Below are positions 1-12,084 of a stretch of 64,000 nt of DNA, piece after piece. The notes under the pieces are model-generated. The model did not search any database. It saw only the letters and a list, made by a program, of their open reading frames with translations, and was not told the DNA's origin. The number at the start of each line of letters is the position of its first letter. Positions within the stretch are counted from its first letter, which is position 1. Source of the DNA: Steromphala cineraria (taxonomy: Eukaryota > Mollusca > Gastropoda > Trochida > Trochidae); the NCBI GenBank assembly GCA_916613615.1, contig OU744730.1, positions 22,012,406 to 22,076,405 on the forward strand, written 5' to 3'. Position numbers and translations under genes: made by a program.

Positions 1-194
1 GCAACTTAGTGCTTTTCATTCTTTGTATTTGTCAGTCAACATGGTCTTTATCTTTTCATTTCCATTATTTATCTTACTTTACAAAAGTTGAAGTACCGGT
101 ATGTATGTTTACATGATATGAGAACTCCGAAATAAACATATTCGATGCATTTTGTCTATCAAAACAGTCCTTGTTTGAATTCTTAACCTCGAAG

Positions 195-348
195 TCCTGA
201 ATGACCAGCTAATCCAGGAGGCCATGTTGCCAGGACTACGTTGTCTGCGGCAGGATATGGCGGTGATCGCCCCGGAACACGAGGAGGTTGTCGCGTCCAT
301 GATCAGAGAGTACGAAACAAAGATGGAGGGTACAAGGTCCGGCGATCG
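195..348 (+). CDS. RELCH: RELCH, penultimate coding exon (partial gene)
   Basis: The translation from position 195 (the first codon is split across the intron) runs LNDQLIQEAMLPGLRCLR, then a segment with APEHEEVV and SMIREYE. This matches the conserved C-terminal part of RELCH/KIAA1468, whose vertebrate form has LPGLRCLR followed by PEHE and SMIKE. RELCH is a LisH, coiled-coil and HEAT-repeat protein that binds Rab11 and OSBP and supports cholesterol transfer between recycling endosomes and the trans-Golgi network. The acceptor AG is at 193-194. The donor GTGGGT begins at 349 and leaves two bases of an Arg codon, which the next exon completes. The LisH, coiled-coil and most HEAT segments lie upstream of the window. 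Identification rests on remembered family sequence, not a search. Confidence 0.85.
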
Positions 349-1127
349 GTGGGTGCATATATGGTTCAATATTTTCCATCTTTAGTACAACACTTATGAT
401 TTTGGATATCCCACAGAGACCTTGACAGACTTTTTCATAATGGTTGCAGGTTAATTGCGACCAATAACTAGGTTTATTTTGTCTTAATTAAAAAGTGTAG
501 TGAGTGCATCATGTCATCATATCCCCTAAAATAGCTTATTTTACTGTGTAAGTATTGGCTATAATGCCTTAGGAAAAGGAGGTTGATATTCTGCTATAGT
601 TTGACATAAGTCAGTTTCTTAACTGAATTTTAACAAACCGCATCCTCTTTATTTCTATTGATCCATGTTTCTGTTCTGATGTTGTCCACATTAATTGTCA
701 AGAGTTTGGCTAAGTACTACAAGAAGTGCTAGAATCACTGCTCTTCAAGCCCTAATCAAGGCAGATCTGTTCCCCATTTTAATTACCCCATGAATTTACA
801 TTTAAGTCGACTTGTCTCAAATAGAATCTGGGCCTGAATGAAAGTCAACTTAGAGTTGCAAACAGTTCATGAATAAAGATTGGCCTTGAATTATAGTTGA
901 AGCTTTGAATAAAACGGTAAGATTTGCCGTATGCAACTGCAGTTTGTTATTCTCAATCCACTACTCTGAGACTAAAGTATTTACAGAAGGCTAAAATTTT
1001 AATTAGTTGTGTTATAATCATGAGTTCAGGGCAACGCTAAAACGCTAGAAATGAGATTTAGTCAGAAAGGCAAAACTATGGATCAAATGAGTAATTCATA
1101 ACGTTACAAAAAATTTACATAAAGAAA

Positions 1128-1150
1128 GGGGGGGGGGGGGGGGGGGGGGG
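1128..1150 (+). repeat. Poly-G run, 23 bases
   Basis: This is an uninterrupted run of 23 G in an otherwise AT-rich intron. It is on the transcribed-sense strand of RELCH. A near twin of 22 G lies at 49119-49140. Confidence 0.9.
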
Positions 1151-1195
1151 TAGTAACGTCAAAACACAGTAATGACAATTGTAGAAAGTTCCACA

Positions 1196-1262
1196 CTTTA
1201 ATGTTAACGTTTCAGGGGTCGTTGGACCCCCTTTATCAGACCATGGGTGATGAAGGCGGACC
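1196..1262 (-). repeat. Possible Penelope-like remnant with hammerhead-like hairpin
   Basis: On the minus strand the segment reads CTGATAA, then a GC-rich stem (GGGGGTC, loop CAAC, GACCCC), then GAAAC. That is the order of a hammerhead core (CUGANGA, stem II, GAAA), but the G8 position is A. Such hairpins occur in the LTR-like ends of Penelope-like retroelements. Only this motif supports the call and no coding part is visible. Confidence 0.3.
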
Positions 1263-1550
1263 CCGAACAACCCCCAAAACGTTACATTCAAACATGTATA
1301 ATCATGTAGTAAGAACATTAAGTGTATAAACTGATATGCCCCTTTGAATTTTCTTTTCCACAAGAAAAACCGTGATAGAACTGTCCTAGCAGCCACAGTA
1401 CAGGGCTAGTTAATGAGCTATTCTGACCCTTTTATGCTGAGTTTCAAGCAAGACAGAAGATGATCTTTGAATGTCTTTTGGTATGATATGACCGAGAATC
1501 AAACCCAGTCTCCTGTTATTCCCCGTCACTCGTTAATAAAAACGAGGTGA

Positions 1551-1605
1551 GAAATTTCAGTCCACGATCTTTACGGCCACATAATCTTGGCCAGAAGTTA
1601 TCCGG
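1551..1605. repeat. Short dispersed repeat, copy 1
   Basis: The segment TTCAG, TCCACGATCTTTACGGCCA, then ATAATCTTGGC recurs with few changes at 9105-9143 (CTCACGATCTTTAGGGCCA, then ATAATCTTGGC). The family was not identified. Confidence 0.55.
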
Positions 1606-1731
1606 TAGTTAGTCACTTGTTAGTTATTGTCTAAATGTTTTCACCTCTATTCAAAGCATTTTGACTGTTTTTATTGACACCACACTATCATAAAGAAGAC
1701 TACAATATTAGATTGTTTGTTATACTTTCAG

Positions 1732-1834
1732 GGGAGGAGTGCACCTGAGCGCGACGGCAGATGACGTCAAATCTCGTGTCATGTCCAGGATCAAAGATAC
1801 AAATCTCTCAAATATCTTCACTCGCAAGAAGTAG
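1732..1834 (+). CDS. RELCH: RELCH, terminal coding exon with stop
   Basis: The acceptor TTTCAG ends at 1731. The first base completes the Arg codon split after 348, and the frame then reads GGVHLSATADDVKSRV, MSRIKDTNLSNIFTRKK and stop TAG at 1832-1834. The basic end NIFTRKK resembles the vertebrate RELCH end, which also finishes in Phe-x-Arg-Lys-Lys after a short amphipathic stretch. This end and the matching splice phase confirm that the two exons belong together. Intron length is 1383 bases. The gene runs towards, and is convergent with, the zinc-finger gene whose stop is at 12712. Confidence 0.85.
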
Positions 1835-2854
1835 AGGATGGATAGGACAGCAATCTCACAACCCACAGATCTTACGCTTGTTTCTCTTCAGTTTCAAAAC
1901 TTTTTTTTTATCAATTTTCAAAACTTGACATGTTAGTAATTACTTATGCATAATGATTTATTATGTGTGTCTTAAAACAGGAAGGTGTTTTATTTAAGAG
2001 GATTACTTCTATTTTTGTAATTAGTACCGCTGACTATATTGGGAGATAAATTCATTTGATTAGTGAGCTAGACCATTAATAAATTATGAGGCGAAAGCAA
2101 TAAACAAAATAGGGAAAGAGTATGTTTTGACTAGAGTAAAACTATATTCAAAGTGAAAATTCATATGTCATTTATCACAAGGATTTTGGTTGATCATGAA
2201 TATCAAACCCTTCATGACATGCTTTAAATATCAGCTGTTCAAAGTTGTTTTTTTACATCTCAAGATCTTTTTACTTAGTTAACAAAAATCTGAACATTGG
2301 TTTGAAAGTGCATGTTCATGCATTGAGAAACTAAAGTGAAATTTTCCACTTGGTATGTATTCATAAATATGAGATTCAACTTCACTCAAGCATAGTCATG
2401 ACTATCCACCATAAGTTTGTCATTTGAGGTACCGGTAGATGCCAATCTCAATCACAATCTCATTGAAACCAGATTAAACTGATCAGTCATCTTACTGCAT
2501 TTCTGATCTTAGTACCAGAAAAGTGCAATTTGTTAACAGGATTTTTATTTCACTTCAAAATCTACATTTCAAGACAAACAGGGTTCAAGTTCTTGGGTCT
2601 GCCGTAACTAAAAAATTATTTTCACTCCCAAATCAACAGAATTAGATGATTTTATTGCAATATGTATGGTGGTTATGTCACACATATTTTAAAAAGAATG
2701 TTTTGGAGTGATGCCATTTTTGTGCATGTGAAGTCAATCCATCGTCAAGAACAGACCAGGACTGAAATTATATGAAATCAGTGTTAGTTAAAGTGAAAGA
2801 TGTAGGATGAGAAATGTACTTGCAATTATTACATGGTAGAACTGCATTAGATGA

Positions 2855-2965
2855 CACTACAAAGGCTTCTTCAAGAGGCATTTTGGAAGTTGGAATGATA
2901 ATAATTAGGAGACATATATGGATGTCAACTTCTTTATTCATGACGTTTCAACATACAATCTTCTG
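2855..2965 (+). repeat. Dispersed repeat (AGGAGACATATATGGATG type)
   Basis: This contains GAGGCATTTTGGAAGTTGG, then TATGGATGTCAACTTCTTTA and TTCATGACGTTTC. A close relative lies at 16690-16770 (GAGGCATTTTAGAAG, TATGGATGACAACTTC). A partial copy of the 5' part is at about 52022-52052. Confidence 0.6.
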
Positions 2966-3036
2966 TCATCTGCTTGCAAACAACACAAGAATCTTTGTTG
3001 ATATGTCGCATATAAGGAATAAAGAAAATGTTATCA

Positions 3037-3175
3037 GTGTATAAAATAGATTTGAAACCTAGCCTGTCCTGAAAATTAATTGGTCAATTCCTAAGGGGAA
3101 AATAAAGAAAAAAATTGAAAAGTTACCAGTCATGACCAAAAAGGAACCAGTCCTAGCAAAAAGTAGCCTTAATTT
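3037..3175 (+). repeat. Dispersed repeat pair, copy 1
   Basis: The segment beginning GTGTATAAAATAGATT and AACCTAGCCTGTCCT, and containing the short ACCAGTCCTGACCAAAAAG-like sub-repeats, recurs at 6836-6990 in the same orientation. Differences are small substitutions and a short indel. Confidence 0.7.
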
Positions 3176-3770
3176 ACTACCCTTGAGAAAAGTGTACAAC
3201 ACGTGATATACGGCAATGTGTGAAAGCCAGCCTCTATTTAAAACCAATCCTTGAATGTGTTGAACTTGGGTACTGATAATATGTACATGTTTCTCATTCC
3301 CATTTACTCATACTTCCATAGAAAAAGGTTCAAAACACTAACATTGCTGTTTACATGAATCCAGCCTTGTATTTGATCGTCTAGTATATGCATAGACTAG
3401 ATGTGACTATTTAAGTGATTTAGAGCAAATGATTATGTAGTTTTGAAATTTGATGAGAATTGTGACCTTGAAAGTCTTTTTCAACCTTGTGCAATATTTT
3501 TGGGGTATTATTCTGTTGCATTTCATACTTGCCAAACAAATGTTGTCCATAGATATCTTCTGTCTGACTTAATAAGGATCAAAGTAATTTTTCAAATCAT
3601 GTTCCATATCCAATTAAAAACATTTTATGTTTGTTTTGACATTGTAATCAATTTCACTTCCTGATTACCACCGGAACTACCTTGATGTAGGGGAAATCAC
3701 TCAACAATGAAGACTGAAAAAATAGCATTTTACTCAAAAAATGTTCTTAGTTCTCAGTGAATATATAGAG

Positions 3771-3957
3771 ATTATTACCCGAGGAAGTGTGTCATATGAC
3801 TTTAACGAAACGAGTGTTAATTTTTGTATTACCCAAGCAAGAGCGAGGGTTATACACAAATTTGCACTAGTTTGCTAGGCAAAAGTCATATGTGCACTAG
3901 TGCTCATATTGAAAATATGTCACTAGTTATTTTCAACCATATGGGTAATAAAATCTT
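3771..3957. repeat. Foldback/MITE-like repeat with ATTACCC ends
   Basis: The left end has ATTATTACCCGAGG and the right end ATGGGTAATAAAAT, so the termini are inverted copies around ATTACCC. Internally CATATGACTTT is mirrored by AAAGTCATATG, and CACTAGTG/CACTAGT motifs recur. This is consistent with a short foldback element of about 187 bp. Confidence 0.55.
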
Positions 3958-6169
3958 TTAAGTGAATTTTGAATTCTTAGAAATGAAATTACAAAAGTGT
4001 CATGGACAATATTGTATCAGTAGAATTTGTTTGGGTCATTTATTAGGTAATGCTGATAAAAAGTAACATTAAAAGTTGATTGTGTTTATCTTTTTAAATG
4101 TGACATTTTTGTAATCAGAAATAAGATATGATTTTTGGAAGCTTTATCTTGAGTTACCATTTTTCCCTATCAACTTAAGTTACCGGTAAGTTTTTGTCAC
4201 CCACAATTTATTTTAATTAGATTTTCTGAATTTGTGTAAATAACTGATCTCATTTAATGTGTACATGTGTCACAAGGTTTTGTAGACTTATTCTGTGTTA
4301 AAGTTTTCTTTTGCTTTTTGTGTTAAATCTTTTATCTGACAAAACAGTTTGCATTTGTATAGATGATGCTTTAGCAAAGTTGTAAATATATTTATTAGTG
4401 GCCACTTCCAATAATCATGCTAGAGTTACCTCCCTTTGATAATTACTGTGTTTTGTGCATGTTCATAGATGTTTTCTACTTTGATTCATTTGTGGTTTAT
4501 TGAATCTGTAAAAGAAATTAAAATAAGCTGTGTTAAATAATATTTCAATTACTTGAATAAACTTTCAAAGTCAAACTGTTAATTTCTACAGCTTCTCCAA
4601 GGAAAATATTTATTGAATTAACTTTGTCCTTGTTCAAACTCAAGTTTCGCAAAAAAAATGATAGGACAATTGAATCATCAAGCAAGATTTTTTATTTTTC
4701 AAAAAGATTTCTTTAAGCAATGTAACAAGATGTTCTCAAAGCTAAAAGTATGTCATTCTTTTCAAGGTTCAAAGTTTACCTCATTCCTATTCATTATCGA
4801 ATAAATTCATGGTCACCAATGCCAATGACAACATGATTTACATGTGTGATCTGGTTTGTTTTGTACTGTACAGATTTTACTTACAACAATATTTATGTGT
4901 TTATATTATAACTTCATTTTTACATAATCAACCAAGTTATTAGATAATGTAATATTCCACCAAAAGCACATTGCAAAAGTTTGGTTTTAAAATATATATT
5001 GAACATTATTATTTACAGCGAAGCAGCGAATCTAAAACTATCCTTATATTTCAAATTTCTTATAAATCATTCCTGCTTTTTTCAAAAGATAAATTAATTT
5101 TTTGAAAGATAAACGAATGTGTTTTTTAGATTTTTGGTATATATTTGTCTGAATCCATTTTAGCAATTTGCTAGTATTCTTTTCTTTAAGTTCTGCAGAG
5201 CATAGAGTAGTTTGATTTGTATTTGTTGTGTCTCAGACAGATTGTCTTTTTGTTTTAAAAGTCTTGAGATTGTTGATTTGGATGAAGAATTTCATGTACA
5301 TAAAAGTGTATATAACAGAGTTTTACATAATGTATACTGGCTGTTACTGCCATGTTAAGCATATATATATAATCAATAAGTCATATACATATCATGTCCT
5401 CATTCACATAGTAATATGTTTTGCCTTGATTCTTTGACAGTTGATAATACTGTTTATATGATATGTTAAAACATGATACTAATATACATTCGATTTATGA
5501 TTCATTCCATTTTTAAGTGTTGACAGTATGCTTTGTAATCATAATATATATTCTGAATTTGTGTGATTGTTATTGTTATTTTATCATTAATCCTTCCATT
5601 TGAAATGATTTTTTTTTTTTTTTTTTTTTTCTTATCTTCCAGTTTTTCGTAACATTTATTTAGTTTGGTAGCATTTGCTGACTATCTTTTTTTTTTAGTA
5701 TATTAGTAAGTTATATGGAAAAGGTCCCAGAAAATTTACACCTTTTTACAAAATGTGCATGACATTTTTACTTTGAAGTGTTGACATTTAAACATTAAAA
5801 TCTCTGAATTCACAGTGGAAATAAACAAAATTGTATTGAATCCATAATATCAAGTCATCACGCCTATAAGTCTAGCTAGCTGGTAAATCTTTATCATGAA
5901 TAGTGCATAAAATTGGTCTGAAAAGTACCCAGCCCAAAAATATATGATTGTGTTAATTTTGGGACATTAAAAAACCCTACAAAAATTAACAGCTAAGATG
6001 GATATTTCCATAGAACTCTTCCTATATAATCATGAATATCACTAGTTCGTGGAAGATGAAATTACTCAGCATTACCAAAGCAGATAATAATGCTAGTCAT
6101 GATGACATGGCTTTTCATTGGAGGAAAGAATTACATTCAGTTGCTGAAGAAAAATAACTGATTTTATCA

Positions 6170-6242
6170 AATATAAGAAAGGAGTCAAATATAAGAAAGG
6201 AGTCGGATAAAAGAAAGGAGTCAATTAATATGAGAAAGGAGA
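6170..6242 (+). repeat. Minisatellite, four units of about 18 bp
   Basis: The unit ATAAGAAAGGAGTCAA repeats four times with small changes (ATATAAGAAAGGAGTCAA, ATATAAGAAAGGAGTCGG, ATAAAAGAAAGGAGTCAA, ATGAGAAAGGAG). Confidence 0.85.
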
Positions 6243-6835
6243 ATTTGCCATTTTACTACAGATCGAGACCTACTTTTCAAAAGGGTTTTATGATCTATGG
6301 TTTGAGATATGATTATACTGTGATAGTCTTATTAAAATGTACTGATTTAAAAAGCTTTTTTCCAAATTCGAATCAACTGTTCTTTTTAAAGATGTGGCCT
6401 TCACTGAGAAAATTATTTCTTTCTCAAGTTTTCAATTATAGAAATAAAAATCTTTGACACTTTCATCCTGTAACTGGATAGTTCTAGATTTTATTGCTTG
6501 AAGTAAGTTATTAATCAATTTTACTTTTATTTCTGGTAAATATATTTTGTTGAAGTTTTATTTTGAAATATATTAATAGTATGTTATTCCAGATGGCTTA
6601 GAATATAAGTCCAACATTAAGCCACAATGTATGTATAACCTTGATATTTAAACAACAGTCGTACCTTATTGTCCCATGTATTTATCATTATTGGTGATGT
6701 TATCTATTGTCGAACCCCCTGCGTGCCAGATCCCTCAGATTTTCTTTTTTATATTAGGATGTTTAACTGACTGTAAGATATCTTAAGTTGTTAATAATGT
6801 TTAGGAATTTAATTTAAACTAATTATATTTTAGCA

Positions 6836-6990
6836 GTGTATAAAATAGATTGGAAACCTAGCCTGTCCTCAAAATTAATTGGTCAATTCCTTAGGGGAAA
6901 ATGTTTGAAAAGTTACCAGTCCTGACCAAAAAGTAACCAGTCCTGGCAAAAAGTAGCCAGTCAAGGACTGGCGGACATGCTATATTTTAA
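6836..6990 (+). repeat. Dispersed repeat pair, copy 2
   Basis: This matches 3037-3175. The ACCAGTCCTG-type sub-repeat occurs several times in tandem towards the 3' side and then appears inverted (AGGACTGG). Confidence 0.7.
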
Positions 6991-8194
6991 ACACTGATTT
7001 TAGGTAGAAATATGCTAAATAATTCTTATTTAGGATTTAAAAATGTGAAAGTAACAATGACCAGAACAAATGCATTGTCACTTAGTATCATTCACATTCA
7101 CAGAAAATATCCACGTATCTGTTAACCACACGTCAGATATGTCACGTCATTGACTAAATATGTAAAAGTACGTTTCTTATAGAAATTGAATCATTGCCTG
7201 ATTCTGACATTCAGGGCCAGGTTGTACACATTCACAGCCCCTACCATGAATTAAAATGTTCTGTTACAGTTATAAGACTACGATAAAGAAGTAGGTTTCC
7301 ACATGTGAAGTCAGCAGTGAAGCCAGGCAGTGAAATGTGAAGGTCAATAAGTGATATTACGCCTACAATCAGACATGGTACACTTTATCAGCTGTATGTG
7401 TAACTGTGACACAGCTTTGAAATCTTATCGCAACCTCTCAACATAAGGCTCTTATCACACAACATAAGGCCTACAATTTGTTTTAAAATGTTTCTGGCCT
7501 GTACATTAAGGCAAAAATGATGCGATGATGCAGATTTAGTGTTTATTTTCAAACTATTTTTTATTGTTAAACATTTAGAGAAAAACGAGCATGTAACCTT
7601 TGAATCACTTTACCGCTGTGTTTTTGAAGACACTCATGAACAGAAACGGGTATCATTTTAAGAGACCCTGTTTAAATGTTTTTTCTAGGCCAGGGGACTT
7701 AATTTCAAATGTTTTTCTTTGTCAACATCTTGAAAAAAAAGGCACGATGCGGGTGTTTGAAACTGACGCGGATGGAAACCAGAAACAAATGGTTTTTTTT
7801 TCTAGGCCTTATATGGGACACGTGTGTCAGTTCATACATGTACCATGCTTTTGATAATTTTTTCTTTTTTCTGTAGTAAATTTTGCTTTTTAATTTTTAT
7901 GCCCCGGAATCAGTTCATGGAATAAACTCTTTCATCAGTAGTTCATTCTGTTTTTCAATAAAATACTTCACAAAGGCCTGAAATGTTCATGGGTCAGTGA
8001 TATTACATTGCTGCTTGACATGTGAATCGTAGGAAGAGACCTTTCAGATAAGGATAGCGAATGTTAAACTTTGGGTACGGAAGCAATTTCCTGTTTGATC
8101 TTTGATAAATCAGTCATGGACATAGACTAGATTTTCATATTATGTAAATTTCTTATTTATCTTGTGAACCTTTTGATTTTTAAATTAAATTTGG

Positions 8195-8346
8195 GGCTGA
8201 AACTTTGTGTATAGACTCCTTGGCTAGTGAGGATGATAAATTGATGACCCTGTGGCCCCTACTAAGTGGGTAACCACATTGGCCTAACCCTAAAGCAAAA
8301 TCAAATGTAAAGCCTGATGAGCTACAGAGTCAATGGCTTTATTTCT
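8195..8346 (+). mobile_element. Helentron-like family 1, 5'-truncated copy
   Basis: Only one partial monomer (GCTGAAACTTTGTGTATAG, CTCCTTGGCTAGTGAGGATG) and the 3' end remain. The 3' end has GCCTGATGAGCTACAGAG followed by the hairpin half CAATGGCTTT. The terminus matches the copy ending at about 30115, with mutations in the hairpin. The 5' terminus and the microsatellite are missing. Confidence 0.8.
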
Positions 8347-11035
8347 AAATTAAATTTAGGGAAATACTTCCTGATTCTGAAAGTTTGATATGCTTTCATG
8401 GCAACCATATTGTTTCATTCTAAACAATGCCAAGGCTGGTTGACAAAGAACAGCATTATGTCTTGTTTGTTAAAAAATTAAGACCTTGTAAACTTGCTCC
8501 AAAATTATTTCAGTTCATATTTATTAAAATTGGTAGTAGTTCGAACATAATTTTAATGAAACACTTCTTTCAAATAAAGACAGTGTAAACTTTGGACTTG
8601 TGTGGCTGTGAATTTGTTGACAATATATATGCAAGATTTTGACCTTACAATTTGAGTTGCTCAATCGATATATTACTTAGCCTGTGAATTTTTCAGTTTA
8701 AGCTTTGTTGGTGTAATGTAGTGTTTATTGTGTAATTTATCATTTGCATTAGATTTATCATATTTGAATTCTAATCTTCTTGGATTCTCACTAATACATA
8801 TCATGAAGTGGCATTAAAGCCTTTTCTCTAAGGGGCAGGATATAATAGTCCATTGAATCACTTACTCAATAAATTGTGACCTGTGTTTCTTCTTGTTGTA
8901 TTTTGTTTGATTCAGCTTAGAACAACAGTACTAAGGGCAGTTTTGGATCTCTTGACATTGTAGCATAAAATGTTTTATAATCTGAGTGCATGTGAGCAGT
9001 GTTTGAAATAAGCATTTAAAAAATGCTTGTCAATACCGAACCCCACATATAAAAACTGAAACTGTCGTCATTCTTTATCAGTACTGAAAATAAAACGTGG
9101 TGGGTAGTTTCAGCTCACGATCTTTAGGGCCATATAATCTTGGCAAGTTGGACCGATTTGGTCTGATTGGTGCTGGCAGTTAAGGTACCAAAGTGTTTGA
9201 ATTTAGTGGCTCCACCTCAATGACGCTAGCAAAACAAGCGCAGGAAAGGGCCGGCGTAATTCCAGTAGACGTCTTGGATGTAGAAGGCAGGGGAATAATA
9301 TATAAGCAAGACAGGATTGGCCTTACAACGCCTAAGGAGTGCTTATTGCTTAGAGTTACTAGTTTCGTCCATTGATCTGGACTCGTCAGACTGAAGAAGC
9401 AATGATTCTGTGTCTCTTTTGGTAGGTCACGTGACTTAAAGAGGGACTGAAATGCTATATGGCAACTTTCGGGATTCATGAAATAGTGATAACAATTTCA
9501 CATGGACTCAACTTTAAATTTCTGAAATCGACCTAGAAACGGCTTAATTACGACTGTATAAAGAACACCGCCTAATTAGGCCGGCGAACAGAATAAAACG
9601 CACTGAAGCGTGACTGCCTCGTGACGTGTTAGTAGGCGATGTGATACCCCCTTGTGTGCCCTCGTTATGTAAAACAACACAAGCTAACAGTACAGCTCGA
9701 TGTTTAACCGTCGATTAAACACCCTAAAAAACATCCAAACATTTAAACCTTCAATAAATCGGTAGTTTATTATTCAACTGGCAATTTGTATTGATGAAAA
9801 CGTAAGACCCTGATTAAAAACGAAGTTGTGCGCATAATGCTATAGCATGTAGATGATCTTGCTTTGCGCAATGTTGTCATAAGACTGCACGTGAGAACCC
9901 GGATGTATATGTAAACAATTGCTCCCGTGTGAACTGTTTTATCTTCGTGCACAGATGTTGGTTGTTATTGAATATTACTTTAGTAGCACAGCAGAAAGGA
10001 GGTAATTATATAATACTATTTTTTTTTTCATTTAAACCATGTTATTAGAAATGCCTTTGACTTCATTTTGTAACAGGATAAAAAAAATATACTTTTTTCT
10101 TAGTTATTTCATTTAGTGATGGACAAGTTACAATTCTCGATGAAAGACATGTATTGGATGATGACTAATGTCTTGTTTAAAACATTATTTTAATAGGGCA
10201 TTTCACTGAAAATCTTAATGTTTTCACTCTTGTACATAGAGGAGATATTTTCCACAACAATTCCCGATACATGGCCAAACAGAATGAAGATTTATTAAAT
10301 GAACCTTATCCAAAATAATTATCAGATAGAGCAAAAACGGTATTCCTAATTTCAGGTTAAAAGGTTATAATTTACCAATCGGAGAAAAAAGGGATGTTAA
10401 GGAATACAATTGCTATTTGATGTTACCTACTTAGCTGATGTCATAAAATAGCCAGGTGTTGATGATTGTGCATTATATAACCTACCTGCTATAGTCATCA
10501 GTTGATATCATCTAATTAGGAAACAGACAGGAAATACGATAGACAGTAAAGTAATTGTGTAATAAGTGAGTATCTGATCTAAAGAAAGTAAGTAACACCT
10601 GCAGACCAATGTCATTGTTTATTCAACCTTTTTACACAACGTTCAAATCTAAATGTGAGCATTGTATATTCGGATTATTACCATAAATCAACCCAAAACT
10701 TTGTGCAATGTTTTATATTTTACTAATCTCCCTTTTCTCTGCATGCCAAACTGTTCATTCAGTGAAAATGCGAGTTCGAAGCAGAAAATCGGTGTAGTGA
10801 TCGGAACACGTGAGTTCGATGTAGATTGTCACATTGCTCTGTTTGACCTAACACAGCGGGTCAATTTGGCGTGAAACCATCAATATGATGGGAATTTGTC
10901 TACGGAGACTTCATCAGGAGATATTCTAGGACAGTTGACAGCAACACAATGATATCACATACTGTTAATCGCTTTGAAAAGGCAGTACTGCGGATTTCGC
11001 CTATCATTTTCCATATAAGCAGACAAACGCTTCGC
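8347..11035. other. Intergenic DNA between convergent genes
   Basis: No gene was recognised. Around 9160-9970 base composition rises and CpG is more frequent than in the neighbours, but the open frames on both strands there (9180-9479) resemble no known family. Confidence 0.5.
9095..9145. repeat. Short dispersed repeat, copy 2
   Basis: This is the second copy of the repeat at 1551-1605, in the same orientation. It lies in intergenic DNA upstream of a GC-richer block at about 9160-9300. Confidence 0.5.
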
Positions 11036-11039
11036 CTAC

Positions 11040-11365
11040 TGCCACGTCACTTCCGGTATCCCCTGCCCGTGGCCTCTCAGCCTTGTTTTGGTTTGTCGCT
11101 GGACGGCGACAAGCAGACGCCTTGTTACGCAATGTTTACTTAGCTGTAGCTTCATTGAGAAACTGTGTATCGTTGCTGTTTTGGCCTAATATTTATGTTA
11201 TATAGTTATTTGACCAATATCTTTTGAAAAATATATTAAAAAAAGGTTATGCAGCCCCTCTTTAAAGGTTCTGGCGGCGGTCCGATGGGACTTCCGGTAA
11301 TAACTTTCGGTTTTGATTGGACTGCCAGCAATTTGCCGGCGGTAACTTCCGGTTTCAGCACTTTA
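11040..11365. promoter_or_regulatory. Promoter-like ETS/CCAAT cluster without a recognised gene
   Basis: Three copies of the ETS-type core ACTTCCGG lie at about 11047, 11289 and 11345, with an inverted CCAAT (GATTGG) at about 11316 and locally raised CpG. The block sits between the convergent RELCH and zinc-finger genes, where no promoter is expected. Transcription from it is inferred only. Confidence 0.35.
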
Positions 11366-12084
11366 TCAGTAAATGATTTCATTCGTTCTAAAATTAAATA
11401 TATTCTTGCAGCGGTATGTTTTATTATACAACACTGTTATAAGTTAAGTGAAATTAATGAATGTTCTGCTTGGAATATGAAATAAGGCACAGTACATGTT
11501 CAAAAGTTTGGATCTATCGAAGTAACTGTCAGCATTTGGGCTATGGGCCTATGCTTATTTCAAACACTGTTCAAGACTACAAGGACTAAAATTCTTGCTA
11601 TAAGCTTATCGCTTCTATTATTCCAACATAACTTGCATGAGTCTCCTACACTGGATAATTACAACTTCCTGCATTTCACCAAACTTCATACATACATTCA
11701 TACAGAATATGCATCGAGGCTTAAACTAGCCAACAATAAGGGCTTCCCCAGGTAATTGAGCCCTTGTTGGGTCTAGCTGGACTTTAGTTGACGTAAATAA
11801 ATTATTTCAGTCAGTCTGCCTGTAACATGTGAAGACCGGTAACAATTTTACCATTTCAAGACAGTGATATCAAAATATGCTATATGATCATTTATAGAAA
11901 TCGAAATATAAGTTGAATACATATAGGCTGAATAATAATTACATGATTTCTTCGGTAAAGATAAATTTTAGGTACTCGGGTTTTAGTTCGAGTCTGACCC
12001 CTCAAGTACTCCAGTCCAATTTTTTGGACCCGTTGAAGACCTATCAATCATTGCCAACTTTTGCAAGATAAAAAAGTAAAAACA

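Larger units (their letters stand above)
349..1731 (+). other. Last intron of RELCH
   Basis: The intron runs from GTGGGT to TTTCAG. It holds a 23-base G run at 1128-1150, a degraded retroelement-like hairpin at about 1200-1260, and one copy of a short dispersed repeat at about 1550-1605 that recurs near 9095-9145. No coding exon was seen. Confidence 0.75.
1835..8194. other. RELCH 3' UTR and downstream intergenic DNA
   Basis: No coding exon was recognised over about 6.4 kb. AATAAA-type signals on the plus strand that could end the RELCH transcript occur near 2080, 2100, 3018 and 4555, and the sequence alone does not choose between them. The block carries the small repeats listed separately and a 22-base T run at 5609-5630. 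Short open frames here have no recognisable product. Confidence 0.6.

Noticed and set aside
7600..7854. Open frame of 84 codons
   Set aside because: No domain, splice or composition evidence. Composition is like the surrounding non-coding DNA.
9180..9479. Overlapping open frames of 99 and 60 codons on opposite strands
   Set aside because: No splice sites in register, no recognisable domain, and a dispersed repeat adjoins. Composition is only mildly raised in GC.
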